Assembly (NCBI RefSeq): GCF_900089755.1
Contig: NZ_FLOC01000015.1
Coordinates: 46,296-110,295 of the forward strand
Source of the DNA: Marinomonas aquimarina
Lineage (GTDB): Bacteria; Pseudomonadota; Gammaproteobacteria; Pseudomonadales; Marinomonadaceae
Direction: 5' to 3'
Length of the DNA: 64,000 nucleotides
The notes under the pieces were generated by a model. That model saw only the letters and a list, made by a program, of their open reading frames with translations, was not told where the DNA came from and searched no databases. Of the stretch, positions 6,813 to 15,987 are shown in pieces. Position 1 is the first letter of the stretch. Every line of letters begins with the position of its first letter. Both the position numbers and the translations under genes were made by a program.

Positions 6813-9800
6813 ATGACAACCAATACCACTTCTACCTTCTGTAAACTATCTGTTCAGTTGGTTAATAAAATCAATTTTGCTAGCCACCAGAGTTCGTTTT
6901 CTATTTTGAGAGAAATCCAATTAGAAAACATATCAGATGAGGTATTAGAAAACTTAGAGATCCGTTTAACGTCCTCTCCTGCGTTTTTGAAACCAAAAAC
7001 ATGGAAAGTCGATCGCTTGTCAGCTGGGTCTGTTTTGCCTATCAAAGAGCGTGACCTTGAGCTGGATGGTGGTTTTTTAATGGGGCTTACAGAATCAATT
7101 TCAGGCTTGATAACTGTTGTGGTTTATCAAGGTGATGAACTTCTTGCTGAAAGTGATCATAAAGTGGATCTGCTGGCTCATAATGAATGGGGGGGCGCAG
7201 AATACATGCCAGAGTTGCTGGCTGCATTCTGTACGCCTAACAATGTAGCAGTTGATCGCATTCTGAAAGATGCTAGTCGAGTGTTAAGGCAAGCTGGAAA
7301 GCCAGATCAGATTGATGGGTATGTGTCTAAAAGTCGAGAGCGCGTTTGGTCAATTGCCTCATCTATTTATACTGCTATTGCAAACCTTCAATTAAGCTAT
7401 GCACTTCCTCCATCAAGTTTCGAACGTAATGGTCAAAAAGTCCGCTTTCACAATCAAGTAATCGAATCAGGCTTGGCGACGTGTTTAGATTCGACAATGT
7501 TGTTTGCGGCTGCTTTTGAGCAAGCTGGCTTGAATCCCCTTATAGTGTTGAAAGAAGGCCATGCTTTAGTTGGTCTATGGCTTCAGCCTGAGGAGTTATC
7601 GGCGGTAACTACAGATGAAGCGGAAGTTCTTCGTAAGCGCTTACCAGATCATGAATTGATCCTAATTGAAACAACGCTTGTAACAAATCATCCTACAGTA
7701 TCCTTCTCAAAAGCAATTGAGAGAGGCTGTCAGGCTATATCTATGGACGAAGACGATCTCTTTGAATTGGCCATTGATATCCGTCGAGCCCGCTCTCATA
7801 AGATTCGACCATTGGGTTTTGTTCAACAATCGTCACGGTTAGATGCCTCACTAGAGTCAAATACTTCAAGTGATGAGGTACTTGAGGAAGCTCCAAGTTT
7901 GCCTGATTTTGAGGACGAATCGTTTGAACAAGAGCCAATAAAAACACCTGGTGGCAGACTTGATCGATGGCAACGAAAACTTCTAGAGCTTTCTGCGCGA
8001 AACCCTTTACTTAACCATAAAGATGGTAGAGCAAGTTTATCGTTCGTGGCTCCAGATGCGGGATTGTTAGAGGATTTATTAGCGGATGGAGCTCGTATCT
8101 CTATTTCGCCATTTCCAGAGTTGTCTTCGAGCAAGCAGGATTCAGAGATTCATGAGCAACGCACGGGCGAAAATATTCAGAAGGACTACGCTTGTGATGC
8201 TCTTAATAAAAAGCAGCTATTAGTTAATTTAACTGAAGATGAACTTAATAAACGTGCTGTTGAAATTTACCGTAAAGCTCAAACTTCAATGCAAGAAGGC
8301 GGTTCAAATACACTCTATTTAGCGATTGGCTTTTTATTTTGGAAGCAAAATAAAAAAGATGGGAAGCGCTACCGTGCACCTTTAATCTTGTTGCCAGTTG
8401 CTCTTGAGCGTAAGTCTGTACGTAGTGGTATTAAGATTATTGCAGGTGATGATGAGCCAACGTTCAACACCACTTTATTAGAAATGTTGAAGCGTGATTT
8501 TGGTATTGATCTAGGGTATCTAGCTGGTGACTTACCTAAAGACGATTCAGGGCTAGATGTAGCCAAGATATTTAGTTGGGTACGAGCTGCTGTGAAGGAT
8601 GCAGCTGGATTTGAACTAGTCGATCAAGTTGCTTTAGGTCATTTTTCTTTTGCTAAATATCTTATGTGGAAGGATTTAGTTGATCGAGCAGATCAGCTGA
8701 AGCAAAGCCCTGTGGTTAAGCATTTATTGGAAACACCTAGGGAGCGCTATGATTCTGACATCTCGTTTGTTGAACCCAATCAATTAGATTATCAATTTAA
8801 TCCATCGGATTTATTGACCCCATTGCCAGCTGACTCATCGCAAATGGCTGCTGTTGCCACCGCTGATAGAGGCAAAGATTTTGTGATCATCGGCCCTCCT
8901 GGTACAGGTAAAAGCCAAACCATTAGTAACCTTATTGCCCATATGTTGGGTAAAGGAAAGAAAGTCCTGTTTGTTTCTGAGAAAACGGCAGCACTTGAAG
9001 TTGTTCATCGCCGATTAAAAGATATTGGACTTGGTTCATTCTGTTTGGAGTTGCATTCAAATAAAGCAAAAAAAGCAGACGTATTAGCTCAGCTAAATGC
9101 TTCTTGGACTCAAAGTAACTCTTATACGGCAGAGACTTGGCATAGTAAGTCTGAGCAGCTTAAACATGATAGAGACAAACTCAATAACTTAGTTGAAGCA
9201 TTACACCGTAAGCGTAGTAATGGTTTGACGGCCCATTATGCGATGGGAATAAAAGTTCGAGATGCACATCTACTGGATAAGGTTGAGTTATCTTGGAGCA
9301 CTGCAAGTGATCACACTCAACAAGATTTAGATCAAATGCGTCATGCAGTAGCAAACCTTTCTGTGCAAGCAAGTGCGATAGGTACAATAAATCAACATCC
9401 TTTATCATACATTCAGGCTGATGATTGGGGACCTGCGTGGCAGGATGCTTTGATTCATAGCGCTCAAACATTAAAAGACACAGCTATCGAAGCAAAAAAA
9501 GCTGTAGAAGATTTTGTAAATGCACTGGGATTTGAATTTGGCGCTATTTCACTTAACCAACTCGCTATGTTAGAGGAGTTAGGGCAAGTATTATTAGACT
9601 CATACCGAACTCAATCAGGTTTTGCTCTTGAACCCGATGGCCAAGATCTAATCGAAGCTTTGGAACAAGCAGTAACGCTACTTCAAAGCTATATTCGACT
9701 ACAAAGTGAGTTAAGCTGTGATTACGCTCCTTTATCTTGGAAAAGTATTGATCCAGAAGCACTAAAATCTGATTGGGATTCCGCGAATGAGTCGTGGTGG

Positions 9801-12617
9801 TTGAAACGCATTTTTGCAACACGAAGGATTATTAAAGACGTTAAAGCAAAAGGAGCCTTGGGAGAGCCGGATCTTGATCAAGATATCCAAGTATTATTAG
9901 ATCTTAAGCAGAAAGGAGAGTCTATTGCAGAGCTAGACAATCAGCTTTCTAGCCTAAAAGATTGGAAGAGCCATGATACAAAACCTGATGTAGTTACCTC
10001 GTTGCAGTTGATTGGCGTTCGAGCTCGTAAAGCCGTGAGCCAGATGGCAACAGACACAGAAACATTGATGGCTTTGCGAAGTAAGGTACGCACTTTGCTT
10101 CATGATGGAAATGATCTATTAGCGCCTGATGGAATTGTTGGAATTGCCATTAACCGAATGATTTCAAGCACGTCGAAGTTTGAAGTTTCATTTAATGATT
10201 TTAAGTTAAAAGCTGCTAGTGAAAGAGTTAACTCGTTAGAACACTTCGATGAAGTTATAGAATTGTCAGATATTGTGTTGTCGAAGCAATCGGGTCTCAA
10301 ATCTTGGTGTGCTTGGAATAAACGTAAACATGAAGCTCAAAATTTACGATTAGGCTCACTTGTAGATGCTATTGAGACAGGTGTGATTGCTGCACCTCAA
10401 GCAGAAGATGCTTTTGAGGCCGCTTACTGTGCATGGTGGTCAAAGGTAGTCATTGATGAGGATCGTGTATTGAGAGAGTTTTCTTCTCCTGAACATGAGC
10501 AGACCATTACAAACTTCCAGGAATTAGATAAAGAGTTTTGTCAATTAACAGCCCAGTATATTGCAGCAAAGTTATCAGGACAGATACCAAGTACTGATGC
10601 AGGAACACGAGCAAGTTCATGGGGAATACTTCGTCATGAAATTCAAAAGAAAACAAGACATAAGCCTGTACGACAACTGTTGGAAGAAGCCCCAGATGCA
10701 GTGACTACACTTGCTCCATGTATGATGATGTCCCCATTATCTATTGCTCAATTTCTTGGAGCTGGAAAGAATTTATTCGACGTTGTGATTTTTGATGAAG
10801 CTTCACAGATTACCGTATGGGATGCAGTTGGAGCTTTAGCACGAGGCAAACAAGTTATTGTTGCTGGTGACCCCAAACAGATGCCACCTACGAATTTCTT
10901 TGGGCGTTCTGATAGCGACCCTGATGGTGATGTCGATGGTGAAGGAGATTTGGAAAGTATCCTTGATGAATTATTAGGGGCATCAATTCCTCAAAGATTG
11001 TTAAACCTACATTATCGCTCACGAAGAGAAAGTCTGATTGCATTCTCAAATAGTAATTATTACGACAGTTCATTAGTGACTTTCCCTGCCCCAGTACATC
11101 CTGATAATGGCGTTAGGTTGGTAAAACCAAATGGTTTTTATGCTCGTGGTAAAGCGCGACACAACCAAGGAGAGGCCAAAGCAGTTGTTGCAGAGATTAT
11201 TGATCGTTTAAAAAGTGATGATGAAGTTATACGTAACCAGTCTATAGGGGTTGTGACCTTTAATACTGAGCAGCAATCATTAATTCAAGATTTACTTGAT
11301 GAGGCTCGTAGTGAAGATCCAAGTATTGAATGGGCATTCGCAGAAGATCACTTGGAGTCGGTGTTTGTTAAAAATCTTGAAACTGTTCAAGGTGATGAAC
11401 GGGATGTAATTCTATTTAGTATTACCTATGGCCCCGATGAGTCTGGGCATGTAGCTATGAACTTTGGTCCTCTTAATAGAACAGGTGGTGAGCGCCGGTT
11501 AAATGTTGCAATGACTCGTGCTCGCTCTGAAATGGTAGTCTTTTCAATTCTAAGTCCTGATCGTATTGATCTATCCAGAACTCAATCACGGGCTGTGGCT
11601 GATTTGAAACATTTTCTTGAGTATGCGGAACGCGGTCCTGTAGAACTGGGTTCACAAAGTAAAGGTTCTCAAGGTGACTTTGAATCACCATTTGAAATGG
11701 CTGTAGCAAAAGAATTAGAGGCTAAAGGATGGCAACTACATCCTCAAGTTGGTGTTTCGGCTTACCGTATTGATATGGGGATCGTTCATCCTGACTTGCC
11801 AGGACGTTACTTAGCTGGCATTGAATGTGATGGTGCTATGTATCATAGCTCAGCTTATGCGAGGGAGCGCGATAAGATTCGTCAATCCGTTCTTGAAAGT
11901 TTGGGATGGACAATTGTCCGAGTTTGGTCAACAGATTGGTGGGTTAATAAAACAGCATCATTAGATCAGTTACACCAACGGCTAGAGGAATTATTAGAGA
12001 ATAGTCGTGCGGAGATAGAATTAGAGAAAGCAAAGGCTGAAGAAAAGGCGCGGGATAAGAAGGCTGTTGAAGCACTTGAAGAAAGAGAATCCACAGAAAT
12101 AGACGAATCTAAGCAGCTTTATGCCCGCAAGCAAATGATTTCTTCGGATAATGAAAAACTTGAGGAGTATGTGGTTACTGATTTAAGAGATCTGGAAGCA
12201 TCATCAGATCGCTTCTATGATGATGACTATCTGCCTACAGTAGAAAAAATGGTTAGTCGAGTGATTGAAGTTGAATCTCCGATACATCAAGACATTTTAT
12301 GTAAGCGTATTGCAAGGCATCATGGTTTTAAGCGTACAGGTAATCAAATCAAAGAAAGAATATGCTCAGTAGCAGATAGATTCTTCACAACAGAAGAAGA
12401 TGTCGGTGTTTTCTATTGGAAAGAGAATAATATGAAAATTCCTGTTCGAGCTTTCCATCGAGATACAGATATGAGCAAAGTGGAAAACATCTCTAGAGAA
12501 GAAATAATCGCCATTATGGAAGCCACTGGAGATTCAGGAGACTTTTCAGAGTTTGCTAGAGTTGTAGGGATTAGGCGAATTACACAACAGATTCGCGAAA
12601 GATTGATACTAATATAA
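6813..12617 (+). CDS. Hhe-type giant defence protein: transglutaminase-like, DUF4011, SF1 helicase, Vsr-like nuclease, DUF3320
   Basis: A 1934-residue multidomain protein. In order: a beta-rich N-terminus; a transglutaminase-like domain with ATCLDS (Cys224) and GHALVG (His250); DUF4011 beginning near R382 (RLDRWQRKLLELSARNPLL); a superfamily 1 helicase with Walker A GPPGTGKS (694-701), Walker B FDEAS (from 1327), GDPKQ (from 1352), QGDERD (about 1526-1531) and AMTRAR (1566-1571); a Vsr/MTES_1575-like PD-(D/E)xK nuclease with E1628, D1654, E1671 and D1673; and a C-terminal DUF3320 winged-helix-like region (about 1800-1860). The DUF4011-helicase-Vsr-DUF3320 architecture is the one I recall as the single-gene antiphage system Hhe. 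Motifs look intact, so the protein is probably active. A good ribosome site (AGGGA) precedes the ATG. The gene is A+T-rich, consistent with transfer. Confidence 0.9.
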   Translation: MTTNTTSTFCKLSVQLVNKINFASHQSSFSILREIQLENISDEVLENLEIRLTSSPAFLKPKTWKVDRLSAGSVLPIKERDLELDGGFLMGLTESISGLITVVVYQGDELLAESDHKVDLLAHNEWGGAEYMPELLAAFCTPNNVAVDRILKDASRVLRQAGKPDQIDGYVSKSRERVWSIASSIYTAIANLQLSYALPPSSFERNGQKVRFHNQVIESGLATCLDSTMLFAAAFEQAGLNPLIVLKEGHALVGLWLQPEELSAVTTDEAEVLRKRLPDHELILIETTLVTNHPTVSFSKAIERGCQAISMDEDDLFELAIDIRRARSHKIRPLGFVQQSSRLDASLESNTSSDEVLEEAPSLPDFEDESFEQEPIKTPGGRLDRWQRKLLELSARNPLLNHKDGRASLSFVAPDAGLLEDLLADGARISISPFPELSSSKQDSEIHEQRTGENIQKDYACDALNKKQLLVNLTEDELNKRAVEIYRKAQTSMQEGGSNTLYLAIGFLFWKQNKKDGKRYRAPLILLPVALERKSVRSGIKIIAGDDEPTFNTTLLEMLKRDFGIDLGYLAGDLPKDDSGLDVAKIFSWVRAAVKDAAGFELVDQVALGHFSFAKYLMWKDLVDRADQLKQSPVVKHLLETPRERYDSDISFVEPNQLDYQFNPSDLLTPLPADSSQMAAVATADRGKDFVIIGPPGTGKSQTISNLIAHMLGKGKKVLFVSEKTAALEVVHRRLKDIGLGSFCLELHSNKAKKADVLAQLNASWTQSNSYTAETWHSKSEQLKHDRDKLNNLVEALHRKRSNGLTAHYAMGIKVRDAHLLDKVELSWSTASDHTQQDLDQMRHAVANLSVQASAIGTINQHPLSYIQADDWGPAWQDALIHSAQTLKDTAIEAKKAVEDFVNALGFEFGAISLNQLAMLEELGQVLLDSYRTQSGFALEPDGQDLIEALEQAVTLLQSYIRLQSELSCDYAPLSWKSIDPEALKSDWDSANESWWLKRIFATRRIIKDVKAKGALGEPDLDQDIQVLLDLKQKGESIAELDNQLSSLKDWKSHDTKPDVVTSLQLIGVRARKAVSQMATDTETLMALRSKVRTLLHDGNDLLAPDGIVGIAINRMISSTSKFEVSFNDFKLKAASERVNSLEHFDEVIELSDIVLSKQSGLKSWCAWNKRKHEAQNLRLGSLVDAIETGVIAAPQAEDAFEAAYCAWWSKVVIDEDRVLREFSSPEHEQTITNFQELDKEFCQLTAQYIAAKLSGQIPSTDAGTRASSWGILRHEIQKKTRHKPVRQLLEEAPDAVTTLAPCMMMSPLSIAQFLGAGKNLFDVVIFDEASQITVWDAVGALARGKQVIVAGDPKQMPPTNFFGRSDSDPDGDVDGEGDLESILDELLGASIPQRLLNLHYRSRRESLIAFSNSNYYDSSLVTFPAPVHPDNGVRLVKPNGFYARGKARHNQGEAKAVVAEIIDRLKSDDEVIRNQSIGVVTFNTEQQSLIQDLLDEARSEDPSIEWAFAEDHLESVFVKNLETVQGDERDVILFSITYGPDESGHVAMNFGPLNRTGGERRLNVAMTRARSEMVVFSILSPDRIDLSRTQSRAVADLKHFLEYAERGPVELGSQSKGSQGDFESPFEMAVAKELEAKGWQLHPQVGVSAYRIDMGIVHPDLPGRYLAGIECDGAMYHSSAYARERDKIRQSVLESLGWTIVRVWSTDWWVNKTASLDQLHQRLEELLENSRAEIELEKAKAEEKARDKKAVEALEERESTEIDESKQLYARKQMISSDNEKLEEYVVTDLRDLEASSDRFYDDDYLPTVEKMVSRVIEVESPIHQDILCKRIARHHGFKRTGNQIKERICSVADRFFTTEEDVGVFYWKENNMKIPVRAFHRDTDMSKVENISREEIIAIMEATGDSGDFSEFARVVGIRRITQQIRERLILI

Positions 12618-12628
12618 GAGGAAATACT

Positions 12629-13270
12629 ATGGACAGCTTGAATCCAAACTTCATTGATGCTCTTGAAGAAGATTTTGATTCTTTAATTGTAAGTGCGCTA
12701 ATTTCGGCAATTAAAGTTAAATGCATAAATGAAGCAGTTGTATTGATTGAACAAGGCTTTGAAATTGATGAGTCAGATTGGTTCGGAAGCTCTGAGGTTG
12801 GGGATGTTGAGAATTCAAGAGAATTGTTCATTAGGGAGCTTTTTTTACTAAGTCATAATGAAAGTGTATTGATTGGGACTTTGGCGTCTAAATTTCCTGA
12901 TGCTGCACTTAGATATTTTTATGAAAAGAGTTTTGATGAGTATGAAAATGGTTTTTACCGAATAAATTCAACGGTGGATCTTCTTCAAACTCTTTTGGGA
13001 TTACTTAAAGGAAGTGAGGAAGACTATTTTATATTACTGCATCTGTCTAGTGTGATTACAGAAGTTTTAAATAAAAAAACTAAAGAAATATATGGGATGT
13101 ATTGCTTCCTTGGATTTGATAGGTTTGAAAATGTCTCAATTGAAATTGCAGATGTTATTATTGAGTTATCTAAGAGGAAAGTTTCTTCAGGCTTAAGTGA
13201 AATTATTTGGGATATATACAAGTTAGCACTATCTGGTTTTATTTCTGTTATGTTTGAAGATGATAACTAA
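12629..13270 (+). CDS. Uncharacterised acidic helical protein, third gene of the defence operon
   Basis: I do not recognise this 213-residue protein. It is acidic, rich in Leu, Ile, Glu and Ser, lacks a signal peptide or membrane segment, and looks all-helical. No catalytic motif is visible. It starts 11 bases after the helicase stop with a strong ribosome site (AGAGGAAA, seven bases before ATG), so it is almost certainly co-transcribed and probably translated with its neighbour. It is the most A+T-rich gene in the window. Its position suggests a regulator, inhibitor or partner of the Hhe-type protein, but it could also be an unrelated passenger of the island. Confidence 0.72.
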   Translation: MDSLNPNFIDALEEDFDSLIVSALISAIKVKCINEAVVLIEQGFEIDESDWFGSSEVGDVENSRELFIRELFLLSHNESVLIGTLASKFPDAALRYFYEKSFDEYENGFYRINSTVDLLQTLLGLLKGSEEDYFILLHLSSVITEVLNKKTKEIYGMYCFLGFDRFENVSIEIADVIIELSKRKVSSGLSEIIWDIYKLALSGFISVMFEDDN

Positions 13271-13421
13271 ACTACGCGAATTCAACTCCGAAGTTCACAC
13301 TACAATCCCATGGCTCCACTGATTCATGAATCTGCTGCACATACCTATTCTGTTTAGCCCTCTCAATAGCTGCTAGGCTTTGCTTTACAATGAAGTTCTT
13401 TACCGTGATGGAGGAATAGAC

Positions 13422-14291
13422 GTGGAATATGCAGTACTAAGCAACAATCTTGAGATGCCGATGGCGGGTTTTGGGGTATTTCAGGTGACGGACAAGGAGG
13501 AGTGCAAGCACTCTGTCTTGAATGCGATTCGTGCGGGCTACCGTCTGATTGATACCGCTGCGGTGTATGGTAATGAAGATGCTGTGGGTGAGGCGGTTCG
13601 TGACGCCATCGCCGAGGGGCTGTGTACGCGCGAAGAGTTGTTTATCACCTCGAAGCTTTGGGTGCAGGATATGGAAAATTTTGCGACGGCTGAGGCGGGT
13701 ATCGACGCATCCCTAGAAAAATCGGGTCTTGAATACTTCGATCTATACCTGTTGCACCAAGCGATGAAAGACTATTTTAGTGCTTGGCGTGCTATGGAAG
13801 CCGCTTATGAGGCGGGCAAGTTAAAAGCCATTGGTGTGTCGAACTTCTACGCCCACGTGCTGACAAATTTCTGCGAGACGGTGCGTATTAAGCCAATGGT
13901 CAACCAAATTGAGCTGCACCCTTACCACGCACAAACCGAAGCGTTGGCGACGATGAAACATTACAATGTTCAGCCAGAGGCTTGGGCGCCTCTAGGTGGT
14001 GGTCGTCATAAGCCTTTTACTGAAGCAACGCTGCGCCAGATTGCTGAGGCCCATGGGAAGTCGATTGCTCAGGTGGCACTGCGCTGGAATGTACAGCGTG
14101 GCGTGACTGTGATCCCGAAATCGGTGCACCCTGAACGTATTGCGGAAAACTATGCTATTTGGGATTTTGCTTTGACGGAGCAAGAAATGGAACAAATCAG
14201 CGCGCTGGACTTGGGTTATGTTGGCGATACCATCAAGCATTTCAATCCAGATTTCGTGCGCGGCTGCTTAGGCGTTAAAATTCACGACTAG
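13422..14291 (+). CDS. Aldo-keto reductase (2,5-diketo-D-gluconate reductase-like)
   Basis: A cytosolic NADPH-dependent carbonyl reductase of 289 residues. The AKR catalytic tetrad is visible as D44, Y49, K78 and H112 (motifs DTAAVYGNE, TSKLW and LLHQ), and the cofactor motif IPKS lies near the C-terminus. Length is normal for AKR5-type enzymes, which reduce small aldehydes and ketones; the natural substrate cannot be read from the sequence. The GTG at 13422 is chosen because GGAGGAA stands six bases upstream. Base composition returns to that of the chromosome here, so this gene marks the right-hand edge of the defence island. Confidence 0.9.
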   Translation: MEYAVLSNNLEMPMAGFGVFQVTDKEECKHSVLNAIRAGYRLIDTAAVYGNEDAVGEAVRDAIAEGLCTREELFITSKLWVQDMENFATAEAGIDASLEKSGLEYFDLYLLHQAMKDYFSAWRAMEAAYEAGKLKAIGVSNFYAHVLTNFCETVRIKPMVNQIELHPYHAQTEALATMKHYNVQPEAWAPLGGGRHKPFTEATLRQIAEAHGKSIAQVALRWNVQRGVTVIPKSVHPERIAENYAIWDFALTEQEMEQISALDLGYVGDTIKHFNPDFVRGCLGVKIHD

Positions 14292-14368
14292 CGCTGGGCA
14301 AAATGGGCTTTTTATTTCACTGTGAATTGGGAGCCCATCCTCTTCAATAGAGTCTTCGTTATCTGCTG

Positions 14369-14761
14369 CTAGCGTTTGACTTGCAAATGTATCACCGCCT
14401 CTTTGTTGATGGTTTCTGAGTCAATAAACTGACCATTTGAGGCGGTGATGCCACCGTTTAAAATACACTGTTGATATTCCCCAAGGCTCACGAAAAAGGG
14501 CTGTTGGTCCTCGTCTAACAGCTCAAAGCTGGTTTCAAATACGTTATAGGGTGGCATGGAAAGTCTTAATACTGCGACCAAGGCTGCAAAGCCTTTCTTA
14601 TCAATCTGTTCTTCAATCTCGCATAGCGTGTAATAGTCAATATTGGGGTTTGATTTGACCAAAATGGCGATTTGCGTCCAAGTACTACCCTGTGGGTATA
14701 GGGTGTCGTCGATGAGCTGAGCGAGCCGTTTTTGTGTGAGTTTAATCTGAGTACTGTCCAT
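14369..14761 (-). CDS. Hypothetical protein
   Basis: About 130 residues from the ATG at 14761 (open to 14785, adding eight residues). I do not recognise a family. The sequence looks globular and cytosolic, with a helical N-terminal half (TQIKLTQKRLAQLIDDTL) and a strand-rich C-terminal half, and no membrane segment. Neither start has a strong ribosome site. It is convergent with the aldo-keto reductase gene and divergent from the ADP-ribosylglycohydrolase gene. A small fold related to cytosolic regulatory proteins is possible, but nothing here shows it. Confidence 0.5.
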   Translation of the reverse strand: MDSTQIKLTQKRLAQLIDDTLYPQGSTWTQIAILVKSNPNIDYYTLCEIEEQIDKKGFAALVAVLRLSMPPYNVFETSFELLDEDQQPFFVSLGEYQQCILNGGITASNGQFIDSETINKEAVIHLQVKR

Positions 14762-14962
14762 AGTCTGAAATCCGTTGTTTATCATTAAAAATATAGTCCA
14801 GATAGTCAGGTTTTTAAGTATGTGTTCCGTTTAAAGCGTTACGTTACTGTTAAAAGTAGTCGATGTAAGGTGCTCATGGGGTGTTAAATGTAATGTTTTA
14901 ATAACGCTCGGCAGGCCTTGTTTGCCTTCTATAAATTAAATTTATCGTTAAGAGGGAAGCTT

Positions 14963-15898
14963 ATGCAGCAAGTATTTATGGAAGACCGTGTGGTCGGCGC
15001 TTTGGTGGGACTCGCCTGCGGTGATGCCTTGGGCACGACACTGGAGTTTAAAGTACCGGGTAGTTTCTCCCCTATCACTGATATGACCGGCGGTGGGCCA
15101 TTTCGCTTGGCAAAAGGGGAGTGGACCGACGATACCTCGATGGCCTTGTGTTTGGGTTTTAGTTTGTTGGAGCGAAACGGCTTCGACGCTCAAGATCAGA
15201 TGTCGCGCTATTTGCGTTGGCAGCAGGAAGGCTATTTAAGCAGTAATGGCAGCTGTTTTGATATCGGCATGACCGTATCCAACGCCTTGATGAATTACGA
15301 AGAAACCCTTGATCCATTTAGTGGTCAGGAAGATGAGAGTTACTCTGGTAATGGATCCATTATGCGTTTGGCTCCGGTGGCGATGTATTATGCCCACGAT
15401 TTACCCAGCTGTATTAAGTTAGCAGGCGAGAGTTCCCGCACCACTCATGGCTCACCTTTGTGCATTGATGCCTGTAAGCTGTTGGCTGAGTTGCTGGTGC
15501 GTGCCTTTCAGGCTGAATCGAAATCCGAAATCTTTGCGGATTTAAGCAAACGGCCCTATCGAGAAGAGTTTGCACCGCTGCTGGATAAGTCCTTTAGCGC
15601 ATTGGCATACGATCAGATTAAGGGGTCGGGGTTTGTGGTCGAGTCCTTGATCGCGGCCTTGTGGTGTTTCTATCAAGGCAAAAACTATCGTGAGGCCGTG
15701 TTATTAGCCGCCAACTTGGGGGACGATGCTGACACCACGGCGGCTATTTGTGGTCAGATCGCCGGTGCATTTTATGGCTTGGCGGGTATTCCAGAAGACT
15801 GGCATCGTGCGATTGCAATGGACTTTGAAATTAAGCATCTGGCGCGTCAATTGTACCGTCAAGGCGTACAGCGTATGACTGTCTCTGCAACGCCTTAA
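14963..15898 (+). CDS. ADP-ribosylglycohydrolase family protein
   Basis: About 311 residues. It carries both metal-site motifs of the family: GEWTDDTSMAL near residue 50 and GDDADTTAA near 265, which coordinate two Mg ions in DraG/ARH3-like hydrolases. These remove ADP-ribose from proteins or nucleic acids, or cleave related N-glycosides; the target here is unknown. The ATG at 14963 is chosen because AGAGGGAAG lies just upstream and the first conserved block (VGALVGLACGDALG) follows shortly. The stop codon lies within a 25-base tandem duplication (15884-15941). The gene appears to stand alone. Confidence 0.9.
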   Translation: MQQVFMEDRVVGALVGLACGDALGTTLEFKVPGSFSPITDMTGGGPFRLAKGEWTDDTSMALCLGFSLLERNGFDAQDQMSRYLRWQQEGYLSSNGSCFDIGMTVSNALMNYEETLDPFSGQEDESYSGNGSIMRLAPVAMYYAHDLPSCIKLAGESSRTTHGSPLCIDACKLLAELLVRAFQAESKSEIFADLSKRPYREEFAPLLDKSFSALAYDQIKGSGFVVESLIAALWCFYQGKNYREAVLLAANLGDDADTTAAICGQIAGAFYGLAGIPEDWHRAIAMDFEIKHLARQLYRQGVQRMTVSATP

Positions 15899-15941
15899 TA
15901 CTCATATTTCTGCAACGCCTTAATACTCATATTTCTGCAAC
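15884..15941 (+). repeat. 25-base tandem duplication over the ADP-ribosylglycohydrolase stop codon
   Basis: The unit beginning TCTGCAACGCCTTAATACTC (25 bases) occurs at 15884-15908 and 15909-15933, followed by a partial third copy (TCTGCAAC). The first copy contains the last codons and TAA of the gene. This looks like a slippage or unequal-exchange duplication. Confidence 0.9.
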
Positions 15942-15987
15942 CATAAACTGTTACAACCACTGATTAAATACATCAAGTGGAGGGTTT

